Made by a program: the position numbers and the translations under genes | Notes under the pieces: generated by a model | The model's input: only the letters and a program-made list of their open reading frames with translations | Database searches by the model: none | Told to the model about the DNA's origin: nothing | Shown: positions 9,320 to 17,849 of the stretch, piece after piece | Layout of the letters: each line of letters begins with the position of its first letter | How positions within the stretch are numbered: the stretch's first letter is position 1 | Assembly (NCBI RefSeq): GCF_011762225.1 | Contig: NZ_JAASQI010000014.1 | Span: 1-48,078 of the forward strand | Source of the DNA: Pseudochelatococcus lubricantis | GTDB taxonomy: Bacteria; Pseudomonadota; Alphaproteobacteria; Rhizobiales; Beijerinckiaceae | Reading direction: 5' to 3' | Length of the DNA stretch: 48,078 nt

Positions 9320-11613
9320 CGCGGCGGATCACGGGGCAGATGACAGGGCTTGCGGTGCTGCTGTCGCACTGGGCGCGGCACAAGGTGCAGGCGGCATTAC
9401 TGCTCATGGGGCTGGCGCTGGCGACGGCGCTGTGGACGGGGGTGCAGGCGATCAACGCCGAGGCGCGGGCCAGCTACGATTTCGCCGCCGCGACCATGAC
9501 GCAGGACCGGCTGCCCCGGCTCGTCGCGGAGCGGATCACGTTGGCCGATTATGTCGCGCTGCGCCGCGCCGGCTGGCCGGTTTCCCCTGTGATCGAGGGC
9601 GAGGCGGTGATCGGCGGCGAGACCCTGCGCCTCATCGGCATCGAGCCGCTGACCCTGCCGCCCGGAGAGCGCGTTGAAGGCAATCCGGCCGATTTCCTGA
9701 CCGGCGGGACGATCCTGTCGGCCGCGCCGCTCGACGATCCGCGCGCGCGCCGCGCCGACCTGCCGCCGGGCATCGCGGTGGCCGACATCGGCGTCGCGGC
9801 GCAGATACTCGGCCCGGACATCTCCTATCTGCTGCTGACGCAGGACCGCTCCCCGCAGGACCGCCCTGCGCCCGCGGGTTATGCGCTGATCCGGCCCGCG
9901 ACCACCGATCTGTCGCAGCTGACCGAGAGCTTTCACCTGAACCTCGCCGCCTTCGGTTATCTGGCCTTCGGCGTCGGGCTGTTCATCGTGCATTCCGCCA
10001 TCGGCCTCGCGTTCGAGCAGCGCCGCGCCCTGTTCCGCACGCTGCGGGCGCTGGGCCTTTCGGCGCGCGCGCTGACCGGGCTGCTGCTGGCGGAGCTTCT
10101 GGCCTTCGCGCTGGTGGCGGGCGCGGCGGGCGTCGCTCTCGGCTGGCTGATCGCCGGGGCGCTGCTGCCCGACGTGGCATCGACGCTGCGCGGGCTCTAC
10201 GGGGCCGAGGTCGGCGCGGAACTGACGCTGCGGCCGGTCTGGTGGCTGTCGGGGCTCGGGATCGCCGTGCTGGGGATGCTCGGTTCGGCCGGGCAAAGCC
10301 TCTGGCGGCTGTGGCGGCTGCCGCCGCTCGCGCCGGCCCAGCCACGGGCATGGGCGCGGGAATCGGCGCAGGCGATGCGCCGGCAGGCACTCGCGGGGGC
10401 CTTGCTGCTTGGTCTCGCCGCCGGGCTGCTGGCTTTGCCGGGGCTGTGGGCGGGCTTCGGCATGCTGGCGGGGCTGCTCATGGGCTGCGCGCTGATCCTG
10501 CCGATGCTGCTGGCGTCCCTCACGCGCATCGGGCAGTGGCTGTCGCGCGGGGCGGTGGCGCAATGGTTCTGGGCCGACACGCGCCAGCAACTGCCGGGCC
10601 TGTCGCTGGCGCTGATGGCGCTGCTGCTGGCGCTGGCGGCCAATATCGGCGTGGGCACCATGGTGGGCAGCTTCCGCGCGACGTTCACCGCCTGGATCGA
10701 CCAGCGCCTCGCCGCCGACCTTTACGTCGAGGCGGCGGACGAGGCGGACAGCGCCCGGCTGCTGGAGTGGCTGGGCGATCGCGCCGTCGCGCTCCCGATG
10801 ATCCGGACCACGGACGGCGGCACCGGGGTGGTGGGCATGGTGGACCATCCGCTGTTCCGCCGTGCCTGGCCGCTGCTGCGGTCGCTGCCCGACCCGTGGG
10901 CGCACCTTGACGCGGGCGACGTCTTCGTCAACGAACAGCTTGCCTTGCGCCGTCACCTCTCGCCCGGCGACCGGGTGGAGCAGGGCGTGATCGCCGGCAT
11001 CTATCCCGACTACGGCAACCCGATGCCGCAGGTCATCCTCTCCTACGACCGGCACCGTGCGCTCTACCCCCTGCCGATCCTGCGCCACGCGCTGATCACC
11101 GACATCCCGGCCGCCGCGATCCGCGCCGCCTTCCCGCGCATGGTCGTGCAGGACCGCGCCGCGATCCGCGAAGCCTCGGTCGCGGTGTTCGAGCGGACCT
11201 TCGCCGTGACCGCCGCGCTGAACGTGCTGACGCTGGGCGTCGCCGCGCTGGCAATCTTCGCGAGCCTTTTGACGCTGTCCGCGCTGCGTCTGCCGCAACT
11301 CGCGCCGGTGTGGGCGATGGGGCTGCGGCGCAGCCGGCTCGCATGGCTCGAATGGCTGCGCACGCTGGCGCTCGCCGCCCTCGTGTGGGTGCTGGCGCTG
11401 CCGGTCGGGCTGGCGCTGGCGTGGGTTCTGCTGGCGGTCGTCAATGTCGAGGCCTTCGGCTGGCGGTTGCCGATGCGGCTCTTTCCGGGCGACTGGCTGC
11501 GCCTCGGCGGGCTGTCGCTGCTGGCGGCGGGACTGGCGGCGGCGCTGCCGGTCTACCGGCTGGCGCGCATCGCGCCGGCGGAACTGCTCAAGGTCTTCGC
11601 CCGTGAACGTTAA
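9316..11613 (+). CDS. FtsX-like ABC transporter permease (AttF/AttG-like)
   Basis: A 765-aa membrane protein. One N-terminal transmembrane helix (AALLLMGLALATALWTGVQA) is followed by a large periplasmic domain and an FtsX-type group of helices at about 215-320. Further helices lie at about 355-400 and 430-460, then a second periplasmic domain and a last FtsX block at about 635-760. This duplicated layout equals two FtsX/MacB units fused, as in LolE/AttF-G-type permeases that move lipids or lipoproteins outward rather than through a channel. Starts at GTG 9316 overlapping the ATPase stop, and its end overlaps the next start by 11 nt, so the three genes are translationally coupled. A 633-aa open frame on the reverse strand here is a GC-bias artefact. 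Confidence 0.88.
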   Translation: MTRRITGQMTGLAVLLSHWARHKVQAALLLMGLALATALWTGVQAINAEARASYDFAAATMTQDRLPRLVAERITLADYVALRRAGWPVSPVIEGEAVIGGETLRLIGIEPLTLPPGERVEGNPADFLTGGTILSAAPLDDPRARRADLPPGIAVADIGVAAQILGPDISYLLLTQDRSPQDRPAPAGYALIRPATTDLSQLTESFHLNLAAFGYLAFGVGLFIVHSAIGLAFEQRRALFRTLRALGLSARALTGLLLAELLAFALVAGAAGVALGWLIAGALLPDVASTLRGLYGAEVGAELTLRPVWWLSGLGIAVLGMLGSAGQSLWRLWRLPPLAPAQPRAWARESAQAMRRQALAGALLLGLAAGLLALPGLWAGFGMLAGLLMGCALILPMLLASLTRIGQWLSRGAVAQWFWADTRQQLPGLSLALMALLLALAANIGVGTMVGSFRATFTAWIDQRLAADLYVEAADEADSARLLEWLGDRAVALPMIRTTDGGTGVVGMVDHPLFRRAWPLLRSLPDPWAHLDAGDVFVNEQLALRRHLSPGDRVEQGVIAGIYPDYGNPMPQVILSYDRHRALYPLPILRHALITDIPAAAIRAAFPRMVVQDRAAIREASVAVFERTFAVTAALNVLTLGVAALAIFASLLTLSALRLPQLAPVWAMGLRRSRLAWLEWLRTLALAALVWVLALPVGLALAWVLLAVVNVEAFGWRLPMRLFPGDWLRLGGLSLLAAGLAAALPVYRLARIAPAELLKVFARER

Positions 11614-12667
11614 GGTAATCGCGCTGATCCTGATGGCGAGTGCCGCCTTGGTTCCCGCATCGGGGCAAGGCTCAGCGGGGCAAGGCTCAGCGGGGCAAGG
11701 CTTCGCCGGGCTTGGCGCCCAGGCCGAGGGGTTCGAGATGCCGCGCCCCGGCCCGTTCGACTTCCCCGCCGATCACGGCGCCCATCCCGCCTTCCGCATC
11801 GAGTGGTGGTACGTGACCGCGACCCTCACGGCGGCGGACGGCACGGAATACGGCGCGCAATGGACGCTGTTCCGCAGCGCGTTCGCCCCCCATGAGGCCG
11901 AGGGCTGGGCGAGCCCCCAGGTCTGGCTCGGCCATGCGGCGCTGACTTCAAGCACGCGCCATCTCGCGGCGGAAAAGCTGGCGCGCGGCGGCATCGGACA
12001 GGCGGGCGTCGCCGCCGTGCCGTTCGAGGCGTGGATCGACGACTGGCGGCTTGCCGACCGCATGGCCGCGCGGGGCGAGGGCTTCGCCTACGACCTGATG
12101 CTGCGCGCCACCGGGCCGGTCGTCGCGCAGGGCGACGGCGGCTATTCGGTCAAGTCCGCCGCCGGGCAGGCCAGCCGCTACTATTCGCAACCCTTCTACG
12201 CCGCCTCGGGCGAGATCCTGCTGGACGGGCGGCGCATCCCGGTGACCGGCACGGCCTGGATGGACCACGAATGGTCCTCGCAGCCGCTGGCGGCGGATCA
12301 GGCGGGATGGGACTGGTTCAGCCTGTCGTTCGACGACGGCGCGCGGCTGATGGGCTTTCGCCTGCGCGGGGCGCAGGATTTCGTCAGCGCCACCTGGATC
12401 ACGGCCGACGGACGCCCCGAGCCGCAGCCGCCCGGCGCGTTGCGCCTGACGCCGGGGCGCACCGCCACCGTCGCCGGCCGCGCGGTGCCGGTGGAATGGC
12501 GCCTCGAACTGCCCGCCAAGGGGCTCGACATCACCACGCGCGCGCTGAACGACCAGGCATGGAACGCGCTGTCGGTGCCCTATTGGGAAGGCCCCATCCG
12601 CGCCGAGGGCAGCCATCCGGGGCGCGGCTATCTGGAGATGACGGGCTACGGCGAGGGTGCACGGTAG
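11603..12667 (+). CDS. Exported lipocalin-like (AttH/CrtC-family) protein
   Basis: 354 aa with a Sec signal peptide at the N-terminus (KVIALILMASAALVPASG), then a short GQGSA repeat. The AttH/CrtC-type double lipocalin domain follows: FPADHGAHPAFRIEWWYVT, then YSQPFYAASGEILLDGR, and TAWMDHEWSSQPLA, where the conserved WMDHEW is diagnostic of the family. CrtC members hydrate carotenoids; AttH-type members are periplasmic partners of ABC exporters. The operon context points to the second. Start GTG 11603 inside the permease gene. Likely a periplasmic carrier or acceptor of the exported lipid; the substrate is unknown. Confidence 0.88.
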   Translation: MNVKVIALILMASAALVPASGQGSAGQGSAGQGFAGLGAQAEGFEMPRPGPFDFPADHGAHPAFRIEWWYVTATLTAADGTEYGAQWTLFRSAFAPHEAEGWASPQVWLGHAALTSSTRHLAAEKLARGGIGQAGVAAVPFEAWIDDWRLADRMAARGEGFAYDLMLRATGPVVAQGDGGYSVKSAAGQASRYYSQPFYAASGEILLDGRRIPVTGTAWMDHEWSSQPLAADQAGWDWFSLSFDDGARLMGFRLRGAQDFVSATWITADGRPEPQPPGALRLTPGRTATVAGRAVPVEWRLELPAKGLDITTRALNDQAWNALSVPYWEGPIRAEGSHPGRGYLEMTGYGEGAR

Positions 12668-12866
12668 CAAGGCGGTGCCGCAGGTGCGGAACGTGCGCGC
12701 CTCCGGACGAAATCGTTCGACGACGCAGTCAACAAGGCTCCCAAGCTTCGGCGACATCCGCAAAGACATTCTCCCTATCGCAGGTCATTCAGGGAGGCCT
12801 TCTGCATGATCTTGCCCCACGATCAATCCATCCCTATACTGGAATGAATTGCGAATGGAGTGGAGA

Positions 12867-13505
12867 ATGTCCCAGGTCCATCATTTCACGCTGAGCGAGG
12901 CAGGGTACGTCCTGGGCCGCTCCCCGGCCGTGCTCAACAAGGCGGTCGACACAGGTGTCATCCAGGCGAGGCAAAGGAAAGTCGGCAACGCGGTGCAGAG
13001 GCTCCTCGGCTCTGCGGAACTGCGCTTTCTGAGGCTTGCCGATGAACTCGACAAGGATCTGACGCCGGCGGGACGGCGCCGGCTCTACGGTGCGTTGCGC
13101 AAATTGCCCAGCGATGCCCACAAGCTCCGGCTCGGAAGTCTGGAACTGGATCTCGCGCGCATTGACGCGGATCTCGAAGACCGGATGGCGCGGCTTGAAG
13201 CGATCAGGGGCAGGATCGAACGCAAGGGCGATCAGGGCGAGGCGTTCATCCGCGGAACGACGATCGCGGCGCACCTGATCGCAGCTTTGGCGCGCGGCCA
13301 GGGTGTCGATGCCGTCCTCGCGGACTTCCCCTCGTTGACACGGGATCAGGTCGAAGCGGCAGTCGAATACGCCAAGGCCTACCCGAAACGGGGCCGCCCC
13401 TATCCGGCGCAGAGCCTGAAATCGACTCTGGCCGTTCTGGCCGGCGCCGGTGCGTTCGATGACGACGGCGACCTTGGCGACGTCGAACCAAGGGCTGTTC
13501 CGTGA
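12867..13505 (+). CDS. DUF433-family antitoxin with N-terminal HTH
   Basis: About 212 aa. The N-terminus has a MerR-like helix-turn-helix (FTLSEAGYVLGRSPAVLNKA) for operator binding. A charged helical linker spans about 75-125. The C-terminal DUF433 repeat (FIRGTTIAAHLIAALARGQG, then DFPSLTRDQVEAAVEYA) is the region that usually contacts the toxin. Start ATG 12867 follows GGAG; upstream TTG/ATG codons in frame are less well placed. It overlaps the PIN toxin gene by 4 nt. This gene pair is a recurrent type II toxin-antitoxin arrangement in proteobacteria. Confidence 0.82.
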   Translation: MSQVHHFTLSEAGYVLGRSPAVLNKAVDTGVIQARQRKVGNAVQRLLGSAELRFLRLADELDKDLTPAGRRRLYGALRKLPSDAHKLRLGSLELDLARIDADLEDRMARLEAIRGRIERKGDQGEAFIRGTTIAAHLIAALARGQGVDAVLADFPSLTRDQVEAAVEYAKAYPKRGRPYPAQSLKSTLAVLAGAGAFDDDGDLGDVEPRAVP

Positions 13506-13933
13506 CGCTCTATCTGCTCGACGAAAATGTTCTCCGCGAGCTGAAGCCCGGCGGCCATGAGAATGTGCATCGGTGGATTGCAACGGTCGACGACACGGAC
13601 CTGCGATTGAGCGTGGCCACGCTGTTCGAGAAACGCCGGGGAGCCGAGGCGTTGATGAAGCGTGAGCCGGAACGCGCGCGCAGGATCCTCGACGGCATCG
13701 AGGCGCTCGAGAAATCATTCTCTGACCGCATCATCCCGATCGACGGGCCCGTCGTCGCAGAATGGACACGCTTGCTCGGCAACAAGAACAAGGACCGATG
13801 GGATGTCGCTTTGGCCGCGACCGCACGCATCCACGGTTTCGTGGTCGTGACGCGAAATACGTCCGATTTCGCAGGGCGCGGGGTTCGTGTCCTCAACCCG
13901 TTCAAATCGCCGCCGGAGGTTTTGGATATTTAG
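13502..13933 (+). CDS. PIN-domain toxin (VapC-like)
   Basis: A 143-aa PIN nuclease. The acidic metal site can be followed: Asp7 in LYLLDENVL, the middle Glu near EKRRGAEAL, and the late DRWDVALAATARIHG and RNTSDF acids. VapC-type toxins cleave tRNA or rRNA and are silenced by the partner encoded immediately upstream. Translationally coupled to the antitoxin (stop/start overlap). The C-terminus FAGRGVRVLNPF is the common end of this family. Confidence 0.86.
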   Translation: MTLYLLDENVLRELKPGGHENVHRWIATVDDTDLRLSVATLFEKRRGAEALMKREPERARRILDGIEALEKSFSDRIIPIDGPVVAEWTRLLGNKNKDRWDVALAATARIHGFVVVTRNTSDFAGRGVRVLNPFKSPPEVLDI

Positions 13934-14378
13934 GTGATTGTGAGGACGAGTAGGTAACGCCTGCCGCAATCGAAGCAGCAATCGCAGGCTCTTGAACGTC
14001 TGCACCCGCTTGGCCTGAGTAACAGGCTACCGGCCAGACTGGGCGCTCGCGGACGATTGGCGCGACTTCGGTTCCAAGCAGTTCGATCAAGCGCTGCATG
14101 CGGGAGGTTCCCGAGGTTCGCCGTTAAAATGCCCACTCTATACGTCGGGACATACGTGGCAGATGGGCGCGAAGGGCCGGCGGAGCGTAGTTCTCCACCG
14201 ACGGCGAATGGTCGCGCCTATAGCCCTCCGACTATACCGCCCAGCGGTGCATAGGCGCAACGCTCAAAATCTTGGAACTGTTTATCCTACCGTGACCAAC
14301 TCTACAGGTGCTGGGGATAGATCGCTTCACCAAAGCGGATATTGAGGTCAACGAAGTCATCTATGACTAAGATATAAA
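13934..14378. other. Gene-free stretch downstream of the toxin gene
   Basis: About 445 bp without a supportable gene; ORFs of 60-68 codons here have no features. It separates the toxin-antitoxin pair from the broken PLD gene and is probably residue of earlier insertions and deletions. Confidence 0.4.
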
Positions 14379-14905
14379 TTATTTCTTTAGAAGCGCCTCA
14401 AATTTCTTCATTAAGGACGTCGCGAGATCGGGGCCTTTTAGATATAGACCGATCTCGTCTATACGATTGTCCGGCAGGCCTGATTGGGATCCCCAGTTCA
14501 TGCTGCTGACGACGACGTGATCTTTGTCCCAGGCTAGGAACTTTGCGTGGAGCTGAGGATCGCGGATCGCAAGCAAATCGACAAAATCGTGCAATCGCTC
14601 ACGGTGTTCCGCGACATGCCGTTTTTTTGTTGGACCGGTGTAACGCGAGAAGTAGACCCTGACATCATTGATGCGGCGGCCAGCCACTTCGGCCGGATTG
14701 AAGAGCGCCGGCACCATGGGCGCCCCTACCTTGTTGGTGCAACATACGAAGCTCTCAGTCGCTTCATGAGCTGCCGTGCGGAGCAACCGTTCGTGATCAT
14801 CGGCATAGAGCACCATCAACTCAGCCTGGGGACGGTCCGGCGCCTGTCCGGCGGAAGACAAGGTGGTCCTGCTCCGCCGCAGGCCGGACGCCATGAACTG
14901 CAAGG
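14379..14905 (-). pseudogene. Phospholipase D-like (HKD) protein, 5'-truncated by IS3
   Basis: The surviving C-terminal ~175 residues contain one clear HKD motif: LHAKFLAWDKDHVVVSSMNW, with His, Lys (HxK), Asp and the trailing Asn. A preceding FFN/RVYFSRYTGPTKK segment and a C-terminal helical tail are also seen. PLD-family nucleases and phospholipases need two HKD motifs, so the first, or a partner subunit, is missing. The reading frame continues upstream only into the IS element at 14906, so the native start is lost. The family occurs in nucleases of defence islands and in lipid enzymes; which one this was cannot be told. Confidence 0.7.
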
Positions 14906-14931
14906 TGAGCTGCTGCCGGCTTTGTGGACAC
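14906..14931 (+). repeat. Left terminal inverted repeat of the IS3 element
   Basis: Begins TGAGCTGCTGCCGGC and ends TTTGTGGACAC. 24 of 26 positions match the complement of the right end. Confidence 0.9.
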
Positions 14932-14968
14932 GAAGATAATATCGTGACCAAGGAACTGGAGAGTGGAC

Positions 14969-15259
14969 ATGACGAGACGGAAGTTCAGCCGTGAGTTCAA
15001 GATCGAGGCAGTAAAGCTGGTGACGGAGCGGGGCGTGTCAGTCGCCCAGGCGTGCCGGGATCTGGAACTGGCCGAGAGCGTTTTGCGGCGATGGATGCGG
15101 GAGGCAGCCGAGGCGCCAGCCTCGTCGTTTCCCGGCAATGGCCAGCAGCGCGCCAAACTGGCCGAGATCGCTGCCCTGAAGAAAGAGGTCGCCAAACTCA
15201 AGGCGGAGCGTGACATCCTAAAAAAGGCCGCGGCATTCTTTGCGCGGGAAGCGACATGA
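14969..15259 (+). CDS. IS3-family transposase OrfA
   Basis: A 96-aa protein with the IS3 helix-turn-helix (FSREFKIEAVKLVTERGVSV) that binds the element ends, and a C-terminal leucine-zipper-like coiled coil (AALKKEVAKLKAERDILKKA). An A6G run (AAAAAAG at about 15220-15226) just before the end is the typical slippery site for the -1 frameshift making the OrfAB fusion transposase. The start is ATG 14969 after GGAGAGTGGAC. Confidence 0.92.
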   Translation: MTRRKFSREFKIEAVKLVTERGVSVAQACRDLELAESVLRRWMREAAEAPASSFPGNGQQRAKLAEIAALKKEVAKLKAERDILKKAAAFFAREAT

Positions 15260-16118
15260 CGTTCGCTTTCGTCGCGAAGCACCGGCCCATCTGGCCGGTC
15301 AGTTGGATGTGCGAGGTGCTGGGCGTCTCCCGGTCGGGCTTCCACGCCTGGCTCAAACGACCGATCAGCGACCGGGCGGCTCACGATGCGAAGCTCGTCA
15401 TTGCCATCGACAAGAGCTTCAGGGCCAGCGATCGTACCTACGGCGCCCGCCGTGTCTGGCGCGACGTGCTCGAGGATGGGCTGTCCTGCGGACTGCACCG
15501 GATCGAACGGCTGATGCGCCAGAATGCAATGAGGGCGCGACCGAAGCGACGCGGGAAGCCGAAGGACGACGGCGAACGGTCGGTCGTCGCCGACAACATC
15601 CTCGCCCGCGATTTCGAGGCCGACCGTCCGAACCAGAAGTGGCTGGCCGACTTCACCTACATCTGGACAGCCGAGGGCTGGCTCTATGTCGCGGTCGTCT
15701 TGGACCTGTTTTCCCGGCGTGTCGTCGGCTGGTCTATGAAGGCGGACCGGGACGCCTCACTGGTCATGGATGCGTTGATGATGGCAGTCTGGCGCCGCGG
15801 CAAGGCCGACGCGTTGCTGCATCACTCTGACCAGGGATCGCCCAATACAGCAGCGAGCAGTTCCAGCGTCTGCTGCTCGACCACGGCATCACCTGCTCAA
15901 TGAGCCGGGCAGGAAATGTCTGGGACAACTCGGCGATGGAGAGCTTCTTCTCATCTCTGAAGACCGAGCGGACGGCCGGAAAACTCTATCGCAACCGCGA
16001 TGCCGCTCGCGCCGATATCTTCGACTACATCGAGCGCTTCTACAATCCGAAGCGGCGCCATTCCAAGCTGGGCTACCTAAGCCCCATGGCGTTCGAGGAC
16101 CGAGCTATGCAAACCTAA
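15256..16118 (+). pseudogene. IS3-family transposase OrfB, frameshifted
   Basis: The rve-type integrase domain is present in two frames. The first part (15256-15840) carries the HTH_21 region and the D of the DDE triad in NQKWLADFTYIWT, and the second D in HHSDQGS. After the TCG codon the sequence reads CCCAATAC where CAATAC is needed for the conserved QYSSEQFQRLL. Two extra C residues at about 15841-15843 therefore shift the frame and the first frame stops at 15903. The last part (SMSRAGNVWDNSAMESFFSS, with the catalytic E) continues in the other frame to 16118. As read, the transposase is inactive, unless a base-calling error is responsible. Confidence 0.88.
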
Positions 16119-16122
16119 CCCG

Positions 16123-16148
16123 GTGTCCACAAAATCGGCAGCAGCTCA
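16123..16148 (-). repeat. Right terminal inverted repeat of the IS3 element
   Basis: Reads GTGTCCACAAAATCGG then CAGCAGCTCA on the plus strand; its complement matches the left end except for two central bases. Confidence 0.9.
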
Positions 16149-16187
16149 TCAAACCTGTCGTAGGGGGTGATGCTGTCGCACCAAAAC

Positions 16188-16829
16188 CTATGCGAGCACG
16201 TTCCCTCTCTCACGGGGAACGCGCCAGAGATACCACGATGCGACCGTACGATGCGGCGCCCAGGCTCTGGCAATCTCACGTAACGCTTTCGGTTTCGGTT
16301 GCTCCGGCAGTCCTTTGAGGGCGCGATACCCCTCACGCACCCCGAAATCATCCACGGGCAAAATGTCGAGGCGCTCCAGCGAATACATCAGCAGCATTTC
16401 CACCGTCCAGCGGCCGATGCCCTTGATGGTGACCAGCCGCGAGATCAGCTCCTCATCGTCCATGGTGACGGCAACCTCACCCGGTGGGACAAGGCCGCTC
16501 AAAGCGCCCTCGGATATGGCCTTAATCGTCGCGATCTTCGTGGCGGAAAAGCCGCAGGCGCGCAAGTCATCGAACTCGGCCGCGATGATATTCTGAGGCG
16601 TCGGAAAAGGACTGTCCGGATAGAGCGCCTTGAGACGGTTGATAATCGCATCGCCGGCCTTCGCGGTGAGCTGCTGGTACCCGATCGCCCGGATCAGTGC
16701 CTCATAAGGTTCCCGCGCCGCCTTTGGGTCGTGCAGACAGGGACCGATCAGATCAATGGCGCGCGCCCAATCCTCATCGATATTCTTCAAAAACGCGACG
16801 GACGCTTCGTAGCGCTTGGCAATACTCAT
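16188..16829 (-). CDS. alkA: DNA-3-methyladenine glycosylase (AlkA-like, HhH-GPD)
   Basis: A 213-aa base-excision glycosylase removing alkylated purines. The helix-hairpin-helix is LVTIKGIGRWTVEMLLMYSL (about 135-154), and the catalytic Asp follows in LPVDDFGVREGY; QQLTAKAG and the preceding helices fit the AlkA fold. It lacks the N-terminal extra domain of E. coli AlkA, as in the shorter HhH-GPD glycosylases. The gene diverges from the DUF72 operon. An Ada-box-like site at 16941-16953 on its own strand lies about 110 nt upstream of the start, so it is probably induced by methylation damage through Ada. Confidence 0.9.
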   Translation of the reverse strand: MSIAKRYEASVAFLKNIDEDWARAIDLIGPCLHDPKAAREPYEALIRAIGYQQLTAKAGDAIINRLKALYPDSPFPTPQNIIAAEFDDLRACGFSATKIATIKAISEGALSGLVPPGEVAVTMDDEELISRLVTIKGIGRWTVEMLLMYSLERLDILPVDDFGVREGYRALKGLPEQPKPKALREIARAWAPHRTVASWYLWRVPRERGNVLA

Positions 16830-16940
16830 TCAGTTTCCGTTCCTTGTGTCCAGCCTCGTTGAGCCGGGATGGAGTTATCTTCCCGGAAGGGAGGGTTGAT
16901 CACGTCCATAATCCAGTCGCGGTGTTTCGCACTCCGTTCC

Positions 16941-16953
16941 TTGCCTTCAAATT
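16941..16953 (-). promoter_or_regulatory. Ada-box-like operator upstream of alkA
   Basis: On the minus strand the site is AATTTGAAGGCAA, an exact AAT-N6-GCAA match to the A-box/B-box layout known for E. coli Ada operators. It continues GGAACGGAGTGCG, and the 19140 copy repeats the core (12 of 13) and this 13-nt extension identically. Confidence 0.65.
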
Positions 16954-16959
16954 GAAAAA

Positions 16960-16972
16960 TATTCGGGAGCAA
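16960..16972 (+). promoter_or_regulatory. Ada-box-like operator upstream of the DUF72-alkB operon
   Basis: TATTCGGGAGCAA followed by GGATCGGAGTGTCG. The A-box is degenerate (TAT), but the GCAAGGA-CGGAGTG core is kept. It sits back to back with the alkA operator, as expected for divergent co-regulation. It lies 80 nt before the DUF72 start. Confidence 0.5.
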
Positions 16973-17052
16973 GGATCGGAGTGTCGTCCGCCAGGGTCGT
17001 GGCTATTGGTGCGTCAAAGAAACCCAATCAGTAGACGGCGGGAGTTGCGATA

Positions 17053-17847
17053 GTGACAGGCAAGATCAGAATCGGCATAGGCGGCTGGACCTATGAACCA
17101 TGGCGTGGGCCTTTCTATCCAGACAAACATCCGCAGAAGCGGGAGCTGGAATATGCCAGCCGTAAGCTGACATCGATTGAGGTCAACGGGACCTATTACG
17201 GAGCGCAGAAACCGGAGAGTTTTGCCAAATGGCGCGACGAGACCCCGGAGGATTTCGTGTTCTCGCTCAAGGCGCCGCGCTATGCGACCAATCGCAAAGT
17301 CCTGGCGGCTGCTGGGGAAACGATCGAACGTTTCTTCACCGGCGGCGTGATGGAACTCAAGGAGAAGCTCGGCCCAATAAACTGGCAGTTCATGGCGACC
17401 AAGAAGTTCGACCCCGTCGACTTCGAGGCTTTCCTGAAGCTGCTGCCAAGATCCGTTGAGGGTCTTCCGCTTCGACACGTCGTCGAGGTGAGGCATGACA
17501 GTTTCCGCTCCCCCGACTTCATCGAGATGGCGCGCGCCTATCGCGTCGCGACCGTCATAGCCGCTGACGGCGACTATCCCCAGATCGCCGACCCAACGTC
17601 TGACTTTGTCTATGTTCGCATCATGGGCACGAAAGAGGACAATGCGCTCGGATATTCCGAGCGCGACCTTGATCTCTGGGCCGAGCGCGCGAAGCATTGG
17701 TCTATCGGCGCGTTGCCTGCCGGTCTTGAATATGTCGCTCACGCCGAGGGCGAGGTCGCACCGCGTGACGTCTACCTCTATGTCATCAGCGGTCACAAAA
17801 TCCGCAATCCTCTGGCGGCGATGTCGCTTATCGAGCGAACCCGTTAG
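17053..17847 (+). CDS. DUF72 (YecE-like) protein
   Basis: A 264-aa TIM-barrel-like protein. DUF72 hallmarks are IGIGGWTYEPWRGPFYP at the N-terminus, LTSIEVNGTYYGAQKPESF, and the conserved FVFSLKAPRYATNRK. The biochemical role of the family is unsettled. Here it is the first gene of a tight operon (3-nt gap to the next gene) with a Cys4 protein and AlkB, behind an Ada-box-like site. That links it to alkylation damage in this organism. Starts at GTG 17053. Confidence 0.85.
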   Translation: MTGKIRIGIGGWTYEPWRGPFYPDKHPQKRELEYASRKLTSIEVNGTYYGAQKPESFAKWRDETPEDFVFSLKAPRYATNRKVLAAAGETIERFFTGGVMELKEKLGPINWQFMATKKFDPVDFEAFLKLLPRSVEGLPLRHVVEVRHDSFRSPDFIEMARAYRVATVIAADGDYPQIADPTSDFVYVRIMGTKEDNALGYSERDLDLWAERAKHWSIGALPAGLEYVAHAEGEVAPRDVYLYVISGHKIRNPLAAMSLIERTR

Positions 17848-17849
17848 CC

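Larger units (their letters stand above)
14906..16148 (+). mobile_element. IS3-family insertion sequence
   Basis: A 1243-bp element with orfA and orfB in the usual overlapping arrangement. Imperfect 26-bp terminal inverted repeats start TGAGCTGCTGCCG (left, 14906-14931; right, complement of 16123-16148), differing only by GC versus AT in the middle. No target duplication is visible: the bases outside are AAGG on the left and TCAA on the right. That suggests a deletion or recombination next to the element after insertion. orfB carries a frameshift, so this copy is probably not autonomous. Confidence 0.92.

Noticed and set aside
9397-11298. A 633-codon open frame on the minus strand across the permease gene
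   Set aside because: Its product is Gln/Arg/Pro/His-rich with no domain, typical of the antisense of very GC-rich coding DNA. The plus-strand FtsX permease has clear membrane and family features.
16149-16351. A minus-strand frame (RFWCDSITPYDRFDE) right of the IS as the lost 5' part of the PLD gene
   Set aside because: Most of it overlaps the end of alkA in another frame, and only about 13 codons are free. No PLD motif is seen and no target duplication supports a simple split.
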